Shown here piece after piece: positions 14,654 through 26,183 of a DNA stretch of 64,000 nucleotides. This DNA comes from Obelidium mucronatum. Taxonomy: Eukaryota; Chytridiomycota; Chytridiomycetes; Chytridiales; Chytriomycetaceae. The translations under genes were made by a program, and so were the position numbers. The notes under the pieces are model-generated. The model saw only the letters and a program-made list of their open reading frames with translations, was not told the DNA's origin and did not search any database. The stretch covers positions 1 through 64,000 of the forward strand of contig JAIVFH010000099.1 of NCBI GenBank assembly GCA_025765595.1, given 5' to 3'. Numbering within the stretch: position 1 is the stretch's first letter; each line of letters opens with the position of its first letter.

Positions 14654-14725
14654 TGCTATTTTTTTTTTCCCTTATACTTTTTCTTTATTTTTTTTTTTTT
14701 TTGCGAAACGTGAAAAGAACGGACA
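14654..14725. promoter_or_regulatory. 72-bp divergent promoter between PHB2 and DBP4
   Basis: The two start codons are 72 bp apart. The spacer is mostly T-tracts (runs of 10 and 14 T on the plus strand), which can exclude nucleosomes. It must hold both transcription start regions unless a start lies inside a gene. Confidence 0.5.
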
Positions 14726-17700
14726 ATGGATTCAACAACACCGACGACAGCAAACAACAGCGGCTTCAAACGACGACAAAAGAAAGTCAAAAAGAAGCCA
14801 GAGAGAGCTCTATCGCAGAAAGACTTGAAGAAAAAGTCGGAAATGAAGGAACTTGAAGAGTTGGTGGAGAAGGTGGCCAATGTCGTGAGTATTTGGCCAT
14901 TCCAGTCTTTCATATTGCAGGCATTCTGATCCCTTCCTTTTTTCTTTATGTTTGTAAAAACCTGGGGATCCATGCAGGATGAATATCTGGGAAAAGATTC
15001 GTTTTCAGAACTACCTCTTTCGCGGCTGTGTTTAGCTGGTAACCGACAATTGCCCCTTCTCCTGACAACACGAAACTGTATCTACAACCCTTCCAACGAT
15101 TATCTGGAATGCGAAATACTGGCTGCCTGAATTCGGCAACCCAGATCATTACAACTGTCGATTCGAAATCTGAATATTCCACGGAGGTCAAAAATAGAGC
15201 CCCTCCATCTATTTCGATCTCCTTCTTCCTCCCGCTTTCTCACTGCCTACCTCTGTCCGATAGTGAGAAGTTGACATTAAAAAAAAAAACCACAGGCTTG
15301 AACAAGGCAAACTTTGTTGAAATGACAGACATTCAAAAGGCGTCTCTACCTTATTCGCTTAGTGGAAAAGATGTCTTGGGGGCAGCCAAAACTGGAAGTG
15401 GAAAGACGTTGGCGTTTTTGATTCCAGTAAAGTTGCCGTTTTTTTTTTTTCATTCAAAAGAAAAAAAGGAACTAAACTGGCTGTGTCTTTTGTTTGTTAC
15501 CTAGATTGTAGAAAAACTGTATCGAGAAAAGTGGACATCGATGGATGGAATTGGGGCGTTGATCATTTCACCCACCAGAGAATTGGTGATTGTTTTTTTT
15601 TTTTTTTTTGAATCTCATTTGACGTTGGTTTCACGGCTAATTCCGAGAATCTCGTTTTCCAGGCATTACAAATTTTTGAAGTCCTTCGCAAAGTTGGAAA
15701 ATACTACTCCTTCAGTGCTGGTTTGTTGATTGGTGGAAAGGATTTGGCTCACGAACAAGAACGTGTGGGAAGAATGAACATTTTGGTTTGTACTCCGGGA
15801 CGGTTGTTGCAACATATGGATCAAACACCGGATTTTTCGTGTGATAACTTGCAAGTTCTTGGTGAGGCAGTGGTGGTTGTCGGTTTGCAGGTGTTTTCAA
15901 TCTTTTTCTGAATTGCCCTTCGATTATCAGTTCTCGATGAAGCCGATCGATGTTTGGATGGAGGCTTTGAGAAAGCGTTGAATGCGATTATTGCGAACTT
16001 GCCGAAAGAAGGGCGTCAAACTCTGTTATTCAGTGCAACTCAAACCAAGAGTGTTAAGGATTTGGCTCGATTGAGTTTAACGGTGAATATTTTTTTATTT
16101 TTATTTTTATTTCATTTTTTTTATGTTTCTGTCCTTTTGGATCTGACTGTTATTCGTTGTAGGATCCTGAATATGTCAATGTACATGAAGCGAGTGAAAG
16201 TGCAACACCTCAATCCCTAGTCCAGCGATATGCGGTAATCGAATTGCCTCAGAAGCTTGACATGTTGTTTTCCTTCATCAAGACGCATTTGAAACAAAAG
16301 ATTCTCGTATTTGCATCCAGTTGTAAACAGGTAACGCATTTGATATTTATACCCTCCTGTCATTGCCACGCGTAAATTGACTCTCCCTCAAAAAGATTCG
16401 ATTCATTTTCGAGACGTTTTGTAAACTTCATCCAGGTATTCCATTGATGCACCTTCATGGGAAGCAGAAGCAGCCAAAGCGTTTGGCTATTTTCGAAACT
16501 TTCTGTAGAAAAACGGCCATTTGTCTCTTTGCAACAGACATTGCTGCTCGGTAATTCAATCTTTCAAATGTTAAAAAAATGAGTTTTTTTCGGTTTCTTA
16601 AATCTGTTTCGCCCTGTTTTTTTTTCCAGTGGTCTTGATTTTCCAGCGGTTGATTGGGTCATTCAATTGGATTGCCCCGAAGATGTGAGCACATACATCC
16701 ACCGAGTTGGACGAACAGCTCGTAACGAACAGCCTGGAAACGCGCTCATGTTTTTGACACCAAACGAGGAGCCAGGAATGTTGGAAGCCCTATCAAAGCG
16801 AAAAGTTGTTGTTGAAAAGATTCGCGTGAATCCAAGCAAGATCAAGAGTGTGAGACAACAAATGGTCATGTTTTGTAGTAAAGATCCTGAAATCAAGTAT
16901 CTTGGACAAAAGGTTGGGTGGTTGGTTGTGTGTGAGTTGTGTGGGGGGGGGGGGGGGGGGGGGGGGGGGGGAAGGGTTCTTTTTTTTTATTCACAATCTT
17001 GTTACTAGGCTTTCATCTCGTACATTCGGTCGATTCATTTGCAATCGAATAAGCAAATTTTCGACGTATCCAAGTTGCCGTTTGATGCGTACGCGGAGAG
17101 TATGGGTCTTCCTGGAGCACCAGTGATCAAGTTTTTGAAAAAGAGTGCAAATACGGCCAAAAATGCAATCCGACAGCGAGCTAAAGATGTTGCAAACCTG
17201 GGATTGGACGGTGAATTGGAAGATGAAGATGAAGCGAGCAGTGGCGACGATGAAGATCCAAAAGTTGTCGACAAGAAGAAGGTGAGGGACTCCACGAAAA
17301 ATTGTTTCTATAAACTCCACGCTGTGTTTGTTAAAATGCTCTGTTTTTTAATTGTTTGGGGTTTTGTTTTGTTTTTCTTTTTCTTCTTTTGTTTATTTTT
17401 TTAATCATCAATTTTTTTCTCGTTAGGCACCTGCCGTTGTTACCAAAGTCGACAAAATGTTTCAAGCCAAAAACAAGACGGTTCTATCTGAGCATTATAC
17501 AAAGCTTCGTGCTGATGATGAGGCCAATGGATCTGATGATGAAGACTTTTTTGGCATGGTTCGCGCAAACCATGACGTTGAAGATGTCAAGACCGCAGTA
17601 AGTTTATTTGTTTTTTAAAAAGAATAAGAATATCCAATTGGTCCATATTCGTCTTCATAACGGTAACGCAAACAAAAACAAAAGGTGTATCCTGAAACAG

Positions 17701-18649
17701 CACCAACGAAAAAAGAATTGAAGAAGGCAAAGCAGAAGGAGCTCGCTAGTAGAGGTTCTGCTCAAAAACTGGAGTTCGATGAAGATGGAAAGGTAACCCT
17801 CGTTGAAGGGGAATTTTTTGTTTTTTGTTTTTTTTTCTATTTTTTTTTTTCTCCTTTTTTTTTTAACCAACCACATTGCCCAACCAACCAACCACCAACC
17901 ACCGACCAACCATTACTGCAACTACAATATATGTATACGCGCGCACAAACATGCATTACATACGATTCTCAAATTCATCCACACACCAATATGATGCTAC
18001 CTTCTGAAATGAAACTTTTCGTTTCGATCTCGCTCAGCCTGTTGTTCATCGATTGCAAACGCTCGAAGAATTTGAAGCTCAGGGATCCATTGCTGAACGT
18101 CAAGCCGAGCATTTAGACAAACAAACTCGAGGAATGATTTCTGCTGATGTGGAGGATAAAGGCGTTGCGAAGCAAAAGAGAAAAGAGAGTAGAATGATTG
18201 CCAAGGCGAAAGCAAAGGCAGCCATGTCGGGTGAAGATGGGGCTGATGGCGGGTATGGTGAAGTTCGTTTGGTTAGTGATGACGAAGAGGAGGGTGATGA
18301 TGATGATGATCGCGAAGATAGTCGCGATTATGAAGACGATTCTGATGATTCTGCAAATACTTTTGAAGGCGAAAGAGGGGAATATAGGAGTCATTGGGAT
18401 TCCGACGCCGAATTGAGTGATAATGCTGACGATGATGATGAAGCGATTCTTGATATCAATCTGGACGAAGATGAAGTCGATATTGCGCCTCGGGCGATTG
18501 TAAAACGGTCAGCGGCTGAAGTTCAAAGCGATAGCGACGAGGAAACTCGGAAGGCCAAGAAAATGAAACACAAGAAGGGTAAGATGTCGTCATATCTGAT
18601 GAATAACCAAGATCTGGAGGGACTTGCTGCCCAATTATTGAAGAAATAA
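14726..18649 (+). CDS. DBP4: DEAD-box RNA helicase, Dbp4/DDX10 type
   Basis: Nucleolar ATP-dependent RNA helicase; in yeast Dbp4 (Hca4) frees U14 snoRNA from pre-rRNA during 18S processing. Thirteen exons: 14726-14884, 14978-15038, 15296-15426, 15505-15585, 15663-15861, 15931-16082, 16163-16330, 16396-16550, 16630-16912, 17009-17281, 17427-17597, 17685-17792 and 18038-18649; 850 residues. Motifs in order: Q motif (FVEMTDIQ), AKTGSGKT (about 105-112), [18 protein letters not shown] (about 212), SATQT, ATDIAARGLDFP and HRVGRTAR (about 393-400). The C-terminal extension is Lys- and Asp/Glu-rich, as in Dbp4, and keeps the segment [14 protein letters not shown]. Intron 9 contains a run of 29 G. 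The stop TAA lies inside AATAAA. Confidence 0.95.
16943..16971 (+). repeat. G29 homopolymer in a helicase intron
   Basis: Twenty-nine consecutive G within intron 9 of the DBP4 gene, 31 bases after the donor. The true length is uncertain because homopolymers are error-prone in sequencing. Confidence 0.8.
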
Positions 18650-18650
18650 A
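18645..18650 (+). terminator. AATAAA overlapping the DBP4 stop codon
   Basis: AATAAA at 18645-18650 contains the TAA stop (18647-18649). If used, the 3' UTR would be about 10-30 nt. Confidence 0.4.
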
Positions 18651-19729
18651 TCAATTTTTTTCAGTTCTTTCTCTTCCAAGAATCCTAGTATTCCCCTCCA
18701 AGAAATTAGATTTTCCCCCAGAGATTGGAGTCGCCGAATTTTTAAAAAATGTTGTTTTCCATAAAACCGATCTAATATATTCCAATGTATGAGACATAAA
18801 AAAAGAATATAGCCTTTGATATATTCTTTGTTTCCTCAGCCAAGTGGCTGCGATCAGCAATTATTCCAACAAAAAAGTCATATCAAGACAAGGCAAAAAG
18901 GAAAACGAAAAGAAGTCGAATTAAATGCCCTATGGACTGTGAATTTGGCGAAATGGCTGAATGCCGTTTTGCTTCCGTTTTTTTTCACTTTTTTCGTTCA
19001 TAGCAACTAAAACTTCTTTCTTTATACGCGCTGCTATTTGTTAAGATGATAATTTCTTGCGTTTGTTTGCGTTGGGCTCCTTGGACCTGAATGTCTCCCG
19101 CGAATAGCAGTCCAAAACAGAAAAAACACCCGACACTTATTGAATCCAAAAAGCTGCGAAAATCACCTCTCCCTTTTACCAAAAAACCCACACGAGATCG
19201 CATCGTCCTACTGCGGTAAGCATTGTTGATCATGATGTGTGTTCTAGGAGGTTTCTTTGCTGGATGGTCAAGTGCATGCATTGCCCACACGATGCAGCCA
19301 GTAAGTGGTATGAATGTGCTTGACCACACTGCCAATGCCTTTCAACCGAAAGAACATTGCGGTGCTTTGGATTTCCTGGCGTTGGCCGGCAACGTTGCTG
19401 CTGGAGTGAGAGAAAGTCCTGCTGGGTTCTTTGTCCCTCCCTAATTTCGCTCCATCACCCCAACTGTTCAAGTTAATAAGCATCACAACCTTTTAGACTC
19501 TTGATCTACCTTCTTCATCCACGTTCCGGCCATAACAAGCTATTTTAAGTGGTCCAACCCACCTCTGCCTGGATCGCATTTGATAATCCCACGTATTAAT
19601 CGTCATTATTGACGGCAAGAGTCATTCTTTTTATTCTTTGCATACCCGAGTCACATCACAGGTATTTGACGGCTGCAACACATGTTCACTTATTTTTTTC
19701 GCTAATTGAAAAATGTAATCTTGTGTAGG
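18651..19729. other. intergenic or 5' region of the RBMS-like gene; possible small gene
   Basis: About 1.1 kb without a convincing gene. An ATG at 19091 opens a basic peptide (MSPANSSPKQKKHPTLIESK...) that could splice at GTAAGC (19216) to 19252, ending in TGA near 19320. A different frame over 19238-19444 encodes a hydrophobic GGFFAGWSSACIAHTM segment. The two frames do not join cleanly, so no gene is called. The acceptor-like TTGTGTAG directly before the next ATG suggests that gene has a 5' UTR intron. Confidence 0.35.
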
Positions 19730-22104
19730 ATGGACCAGCAGCCCTTTGCAGGAAACCAGCAGCAGCACCAATCACAATACCCAACGATCGCATCGCATGG
19801 ATCATCGCCTCAATATAGTGATCTGAAGTATACCCAGTCGTCCCAATCCTCCCCTGGGTTTCAAACGAACTACAGCAATACCCAAAGTCCAACGATTTAC
19901 CACCAAAAAAGCCAAAGCTACAATTCGCCAAAAGAGGTTAATATAGTTGATCGCTGTTTATCGTAACTGTCCGTCTCAATGTTCATGTGTTTGATTAGAG
20001 AAAAGGCATTCAACCACAAGTTCATGACCCTTCCAATTCGTCTGGAAGCGATAGCGCCCAAACCCCTGCAAGCAATGTTGGTCAAGAGTTTCAAACCACT
20101 GGAGTCCCGTATGCGACTATGCAGCAGCAGTACTATCCTTATGTTTACATGTATCAAGCCAACTACAATAACCCCGGAATTCCGCGTAATATCTCATCCA
20201 ACTCTTCCAATGCAAGACAAAGCTCTTCAGAGAGCAGTCACTCTGGCCTGAACCATGCGCTGAACCAGCCACAATCACCAGTGTTCTTTACGCCACGATC
20301 CTCCCCGACTGGGCGAACAGTCAAGACACCGCTTACTTCTCCTTTATACCAAACACCTACTCATCAATATTCTGCCGTCTCTGCATCCGGTAGTTCCTTT
20401 TCCTCAGCTGCTCCTATTTCCCCTTATTACAACCGAGCAGCAAATACCCCAGGAGGAACTCGTCGATTCCAAAGCCCTAGCATTGCATCTACTCCAAATG
20501 GATACCCTTCTCAACCACAACCTCAATCCCCATACTTTATGACAAACAATTCTCAACCGATTCTTGGGAGTGGGAGATCACCAACACCTCCGAGTCTCTC
20601 TGGCACCAATTTGGCACGACGCTCGAATGAGTCATTGAATTCCCCATCTTCACAGCGTCGTTCCCGTCGTGAACTATCTGTGAGTGGTGCTTCAGGAGTC
20701 GATTGGGAAGTCGAGGGAACTTCGATGACCAATTTGTACATCAAAGGATTAAAGAATACATGCACAGATGAGGATTTGTACAACATGTGTCAAGTGTTTG
20801 TATTTGTTTTATGCTACTATTTCTTGGGTTCCATTGAACTTAACTCTCTCACTAGGTATGGTAACATCCATTCGTCAAAAGCAATCCTTGATCTCACTAC
20901 TCATGAGTGTAAAGGATTTGGATTTGTGATGTATGAAACCATGGAAGAGTCTCAATTAGCCTTGAACGAGTTGACAAAGTTAGGTTACAATGTTTCGTTT
21001 GCAAAGGTGAGAACTTTTTATATCATTGAATTGTACCACTTCAACTTACTTCTAATTCAACAGGAAACATTCAATACCCGCTTGAAGAACCTGCAAGACG
21101 AAGAGAGTACCAATGTTTATGTTTCAAATTTGCCATTGGAGATGGATGAAGATGTATGCCCTCGCGCCACTTTTTGTTTTATTGCTAACATACTGGTTAG
21201 GGGATGCTGTTGCTCTTTTCCCCACACACTGTCGTGTCCACAAAGATTCTTCGTGACCCAGCTACTCAACTGTCTCGTGGTGTTGGATTCGCACGTATGG
21301 ACTCTCGTCACGCTGCCCAAGCCATTATTACCGAGTTCAATGGCCGCCCATTGGACTCAGGACAATGTCTGCAAGTTCGCTTTGCAGATTCAGCCGCTCA
21401 GAAACGCTTCAAGGTATTGCAACAAGGACTTCAACCATCCCCCGTTCGTAGCGTTACAAGTGGAGGGGGTAATTCGTTTGGTAGTCCTTCGCGCCCATGG
21501 AGAGGGGACTCAAATGGTAACAGTAGCAGCAAGATTCCACTGACCGATGAAGCGAATGAAGTCGGAGCTGCTGCTGCGGACTCTGTAGAGCCTTTATCGC
21601 AGGATGCCAATCCTAGTATGGGCTATGTCACTTACTTCGACGGAGCCAGTTATGTTCCCAACGGGTATGTTGCTAATATGCGCTTTCAGGATATTGACTA
21701 ACGCCTTTTTATTCAGCATGATGATTCAACCCGGCCCTTATGGATACCCTGTTGGCCCTCAATTGCCACATGCCCCCCAAATTATGAATGGTGCCTACTA
21801 CTACCCTGCGCCACCGCCACCTCAATCTCAAGCTGTGCCCCCAGCCACTACCCAACCTATCATGTATGGCCATCCCCAATTGCCATACATGGTTCCCGTG
21901 CATTCTCTTTACCAGGCCCATCCTGTGGTTCCTGCAAGCGGTAAGGCACAAGCAGCGTCTGGTGAAGAGCCTGTGAGTAATGGTGTAGTTGGTGCTAAAG
22001 TGGACGCTGCGGTTGTTGCTGAAGCTGCCGAGAATGAAACCGATGTGGTTGGAAATGATGAAACTGGTGACCTCTCCGCTGAAATGAATGGTTTGAGAGT
22101 GTAA
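19730..22104 (+). CDS. two-RRM RNA-binding protein, RBMS/MSSP type
   Basis: Six exons: 19730-19936, 19999-20795, 20856-21006, 21064-21153, 21201-21664 and 21717-22104; 698 residues. The first 320 residues are Gln/Ser/Pro-rich and disordered. RRM1 (about 325-405) has NLYIKGL as RNP2 and KGFGFVMY as RNP1. RRM2 (about 415-490) has NVYVSNL and RGVGFARM. The arrangement and the wording of both RRMs (TKAILD-like, LPLEMDE, ILRD) match animal RBMS and related fungal proteins, which bind AU-rich single-stranded RNA; a role in mRNA control is inferred. The tail is Pro/Tyr/Gln-rich. Exon 2 must use donor GTTTGT (20796), because the adjacent GTGTTT would break the frame into RRM1. Confidence 0.9.
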
Positions 22105-22272
22105 TTAATCTCGGTCTTCCTTGCTGTTTCTTTACACTATTCTTTGAACCTCACACTGTGATTCTGGCAGTTGCTTAAAAAAAAAATAAACGATCCTACA
22201 CTATAGCTCTACCCATAATAGCGAAAGGTTTCCTTTCTTGGATAAATTTTTTAATATTCAAACAAAAAAAGA

Positions 22273-25169
22273 ATGAGGGAATTCATCCCATCGAACTTTA
22301 CAAGAAGACCAGGCATGCTATAGTTATTTATCTCTGCCTGCCATCTTTTAAGTATTTGGTCGAATAATAGAAGAGCACAAGGGCGAAGTGTTAAGGCTCC
22401 ATTCGGCTGAAGGCACAGTATTTACTGTCAATATTCTGGACAACGACACCATTCGCATTCGCCATTTCGACGCGTCAGCCCCAAATGTAAAAGATTAAAA
22501 GAAAACCACAAAACCGCTTTTTGATCTCGCCTTCTTTTCCATAGAAGGATAGATGGCAGCACACAACCCATTCAGTTCACGGGCCAGCCTCAACAAACAT
22601 CAGCGGCCAGCCCAGAGACTCAATTCCTCGTCTCTACCCCTGCCCCAGTGCTGCCGTCACTGCCTGGGAAGATGGAACCGGATACAACATTACCACGCAA
22701 TCCGTAACAATACGCGTCTCAGCACCACCCACCGGAACAATTGCACTCACCCTGGCTCCCACCAGTCACCCCACGCAGCCATTCCTTGAAGACCTCCCAC
22801 ACCGCGCGTATCCTCTACTCAAACCGGATGGTGGCGCGCGCCATTTTATTCGCAGACGCGATCAAGACCTGCATTACGGCATGGGTGAACGCGCATCACC
22901 GCTTTCTCTAAATGGTCGCAGGTTCCGGCTTGAAACGATGGACGCGCTTGGGTATAACCCGGAACTCACGGATCCGTTGTATAAACTCGTGCCGTTCCAT
23001 ATCACGCTTGACACTGTCACGAGAATTGCGCATGGAATCTTTTATGATTCCTTTGCGGAAGGGTTTGCGGATTTTGGTGAGGATGCCACGTAAAAAAAAA
23101 AAAGAAAAAAAGAATCCTCGCTCATACTCTCTCAAAACAAAAAAAAAAAAGGTCAAGAAATCGACGCCTTTTGGGGACCTTATCGTTCACACACTCTCCT
23201 CAGTGGATGTGGTCTCGACATGTACATTTTCTACGGTCCCACGATTGAAAACGTGATTGAACGGTATACCGGTTTAGTCGGACGCCCTGCCATGCCACCA
23301 AAGTACGCTTTGGGATACTTGGCGAGCGCGATGGGATACGCTGAGAGTGAAAATGCACAAGAGTTGATTGCGGAGTTACCGCGGCTCTGTCGAAAATGGA
23401 ATATCCCATGCGATTTGTTGCATTTGAGTAGTGGATACACGGTGGATGAATCAACTGGAGCGAGAAACGTGTTTACTTGGAATAAGTTATTATTATCTCC
23501 TCTTTTTTTTTTATTTACCACTCCTCTCATTTTTTGGTCTTTTGTTTTACACAGAAAGCGGTTTCCCGATCCTGAAAAACTCATCAAGGATCTTCGGAAA
23601 GAGGGGATTCGAATCAGTGCAAATGTTAAGCCGTGGCTTTTATCACAACATCCAAAGTATCAACAAGTATATGACGCAGACGGATTTATCAAAAACTCTG
23701 AGGTACTTCCTCTTCAGCAAAAAGAACTTATTGCCAAAAATCAAAAAATTCCATCAATTACTTTTTCAACTAAAACTCTACCAAATTTTTTTGAAAGACG
23801 AATTTACCTAGGTCCACACGACTTTGGAGTGCCGGAAATGGTGCAACCTCAACTGGTTCCTACTTTGATCTATCAAGTGCAGCGGGACGCAAATTCTGGC
23901 AAGAAGGAGTGAAATCTCTTCTTGCAGCAGGAATTGAAAGCATCTGGAACGACAACAACGAATTCAGTCTTCCAGATAACAATGATACATATGCTCACAC
24001 GAATCTGAATGGGGGCTCGAGTACAGTTGGACATGCTGGAAGAGGACTCCAAACTCTTTTAATGGCGAGTGCGAGCCATGAAGCAATGGTATCAATGTTC
24101 CCGAAGCGGCGGCCGTTCTTAATCAGTCGAAGTGCAGTCAGTGGAGTCCAGCGATTTGCTGCCCAAAGTTGGAGTGGAGACAACTATACGAGTTGGCAGA
24201 CGTTAAAGCACAATATTCCCATGGGTCTTAATTGTGGGTTGAGTGGTTTTGTGGGCTATGGGCATGACGTTGGAGGTTTTGTTGGGCCACGGCCTGAGAA
24301 GGAATTGTTTGTTCGATGGGTTCAAAACGGTGTTTTTCACCCAAGATTTTGTATCCATAGTTGGAAAGATGAAGGTGTAACGGAACCATGGATGTATCCC
24401 GAGGTAATGTTGGGATTTATATTGATTGATGTTTTTAATTTTTTCTCATATTGATCAGGTGCTTCCCATTATTCGAGATGCTATCCACCTGCGATACAAA
24501 TTAATTCCATATATTTATACGCTTTACAATGAAGCCAGTGTGTTTGGGCATCCCATCATTCGTCCTTTGATTTATGAGTTTCAACATGATTGTGCAATTC
24601 AACAATCGTCCTTTGAGTTCATGTTGGGACCTCATCTATTGATTGCAAGTGTTTTTGAGCAAGGATCAAGAACCCGTAGTGTTCGCTTACCTTGTCTTGA
24701 GGATCCGGTGCAGAACAAGGCAGCTTGGTGTGATATAAACACGGGGATTTGGTATGCCGGGGGAGGAGAAAAAGATGTCGAGTTTGCTTGTCCGTTGGAA
24801 CAATGTGGGGTCGTGTTGGCTAAACGGGGGGCCATCGTACCGACTGGGCCAGTTTACAATTACGTTGGTGAGGAAGGTAAGGATTGTGAGAGGGTGTATT
24901 GGCTGTTTCCACCGCCATCGCCACCACAGTCTGAAATAGGTGGTGAAGATGAAGTCTGGGAGTATGTGTGCTTTGAAGATGATGGAGAAACTGTGGATGG
25001 GGGTGTGACTCACATTGTCGTTTCCATGCGCCTTGAATTTGGTATGGTTGTTGTGGAAGTTAAGTATGGCGCTCGGAATGACTTTCACGTTCGATTTGAA
25101 GGCTGCCGGTTTGTTTTGCCAGTGGGGGACAGTCGAAAGATCCGTGTGTCCACGACCTTGTTTGGATAA
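22273..25169 (+). CDS. GH31 alpha-glucosidase-type glycoside hydrolase
   Basis: Seven exons: 22273-22312, 22353-22486, 22545-23076, 23152-23485, 23555-23702, 23798-24403 and 24459-25169; 834 residues. It has an N-terminal beta-sandwich, a GH31 barrel starting near YIFYGPTIENVIERYTGL, and C-terminal beta domains. The catalytic nucleophile is the Asp of WNDNNEF (about residue 390), and the acid/base is the Asp of WSGDNYTSW (about residue 460). WNDNNE instead of the common WNDMNE places it in a distinct fungal/bacterial GH31 subgroup, so the substrate (alpha-glucoside or alpha-xyloside) is open. No signal peptide is visible, suggesting intracellular action. Intron 1 appears to be a GC-AG intron, and exon 1 is the least certain part. 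Confidence 0.9.
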
Positions 25170-25189
25170 ATCATTTCATAAAAATTTTC

Positions 25190-26128
25190 ATGTTTCCACC
25201 AACCAAGGAGGCGCCATCGGCGGCACCACGATCGGCCGGGTTTGACTTCATGCCGACGCCGCCGCTGTTTGGGTTCAGCGGGGGGGTGGGCAAGCGCAAG
25301 CGCGGCACGTCGGACCCGCCGCAGCCGGCGGCGGCGATGGCCGACGACAGCGGGTCGGTCAGCGACTCGGGCGACGCGCGCGTGCGCAAGCGGCTGGCGG
25401 CGGCGGCGGCGGCGGCGGTCGGCTTCGGGGGCGCCGGGCTCGGGCCAGCGGGGCTCGGGTCAACCGGGTTCGGATTCGGCGAGCCCAGTCTGTCGCCCGG
25501 CGTGTCGTCGCCGGCGCCGTCGGAACCTGCGCTGGCGTTGCACGCAACGCCCGCGCACTTTGGCTACACCCACGCCCAGTCGCACACACGCCACGCGCTG
25601 TTTCAGTCGGCAACACCTGGTGGTGCCCGCTCCGTCTCCGAATGGCACGGCGCAAACAAGCGAAGCTGTCTGTGGCCCACGGCGGCAGTGCCGGCGCTGC
25701 TGATTCCCAATGCCATCCAAGAACTTCCACAAGAGCTGTCGCGAAGCAACAACTCAACCGATCAGGATCTCTACCAACAGTTGCGAAATCATCAATTTTA
25801 CAATCACCAACCCAGCTACAACCAACTGTTGCTGGCGCCACAAGCATCCCACCACCACTCGGCTTCATCATCCATGTCTCATCTGGGCTCTTCGTCGCTT
25901 CTTTTTGGAGAGCGGAGAAGATCGTTGGATGGGTCTGTCATGTCTTGCACGTCGATTGATCCAGGTGTACAAGCGTCACATTCGATTCTCGTGAATGAGA
26001 AGCGTCGGTCCTTGGATGCGAGCATGTTTGAAGTATTCCGACATTCACCGGTTCTTCCGTTTGATGGGGAGCAGCCACAGCAAGTTCAATCACCAGCACG
26101 CCGATTGTCGGGAATGATGATTGATTGA
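25190..26128 (+). CDS. unknown Ala/Ser-rich protein with three RRxS motifs
   Basis: Single-exon ORF of 312 residues starting 20 bp after the GH31 stop. No family was recognised. The first ~120 residues are GC-rich in sequence and rich in Ala, Gly and Pro, with a basic KRKR patch. The C-terminal half is Gln/His/Ser-rich. Three similar sites stand out: ERRRSLDGS, EKRRSLDAS and ARRLSGMM, each a consensus for phosphorylation by PKA-type kinases. The first two share the longer motif RRSLD(G/A)S. A plausible AATAAA follows at 26178. It could be a phospho-regulated disordered protein; this is inference from motifs. Confidence 0.7.
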   Translation: MFPPTKEAPSAAPRSAGFDFMPTPPLFGFSGGVGKRKRGTSDPPQPAAAMADDSGSVSDSGDARVRKRLAAAAAAAVGFGGAGLGPAGLGSTGFGFGEPSLSPGVSSPAPSEPALALHATPAHFGYTHAQSHTRHALFQSATPGGARSVSEWHGANKRSCLWPTAAVPALLIPNAIQELPQELSRSNNSTDQDLYQQLRNHQFYNHQPSYNQLLLAPQASHHHSASSSMSHLGSSSLLFGERRRSLDGSVMSCTSIDPGVQASHSILVNEKRRSLDASMFEVFRHSPVLPFDGEQPQQVQSPARRLSGMMID

Positions 26129-26177
26129 TTGATTTTGGTTTGTGTTCCACTGATTCAAGTATTTTGTATTATATTGC

Positions 26178-26183
26178 AATAAA
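26178..26183 (+). terminator. AATAAA poly(A) signal
   Basis: AATAAA lies 50 bp after the stop of the 25190-26128 gene. Confidence 0.5.

Noticed and set aside
20119..21543. 474-codon uninterrupted ORF through introns of the RBMS-like gene
   Set aside because: Reads through three introns; spliced frames give complete RRMs while the read-through does not.
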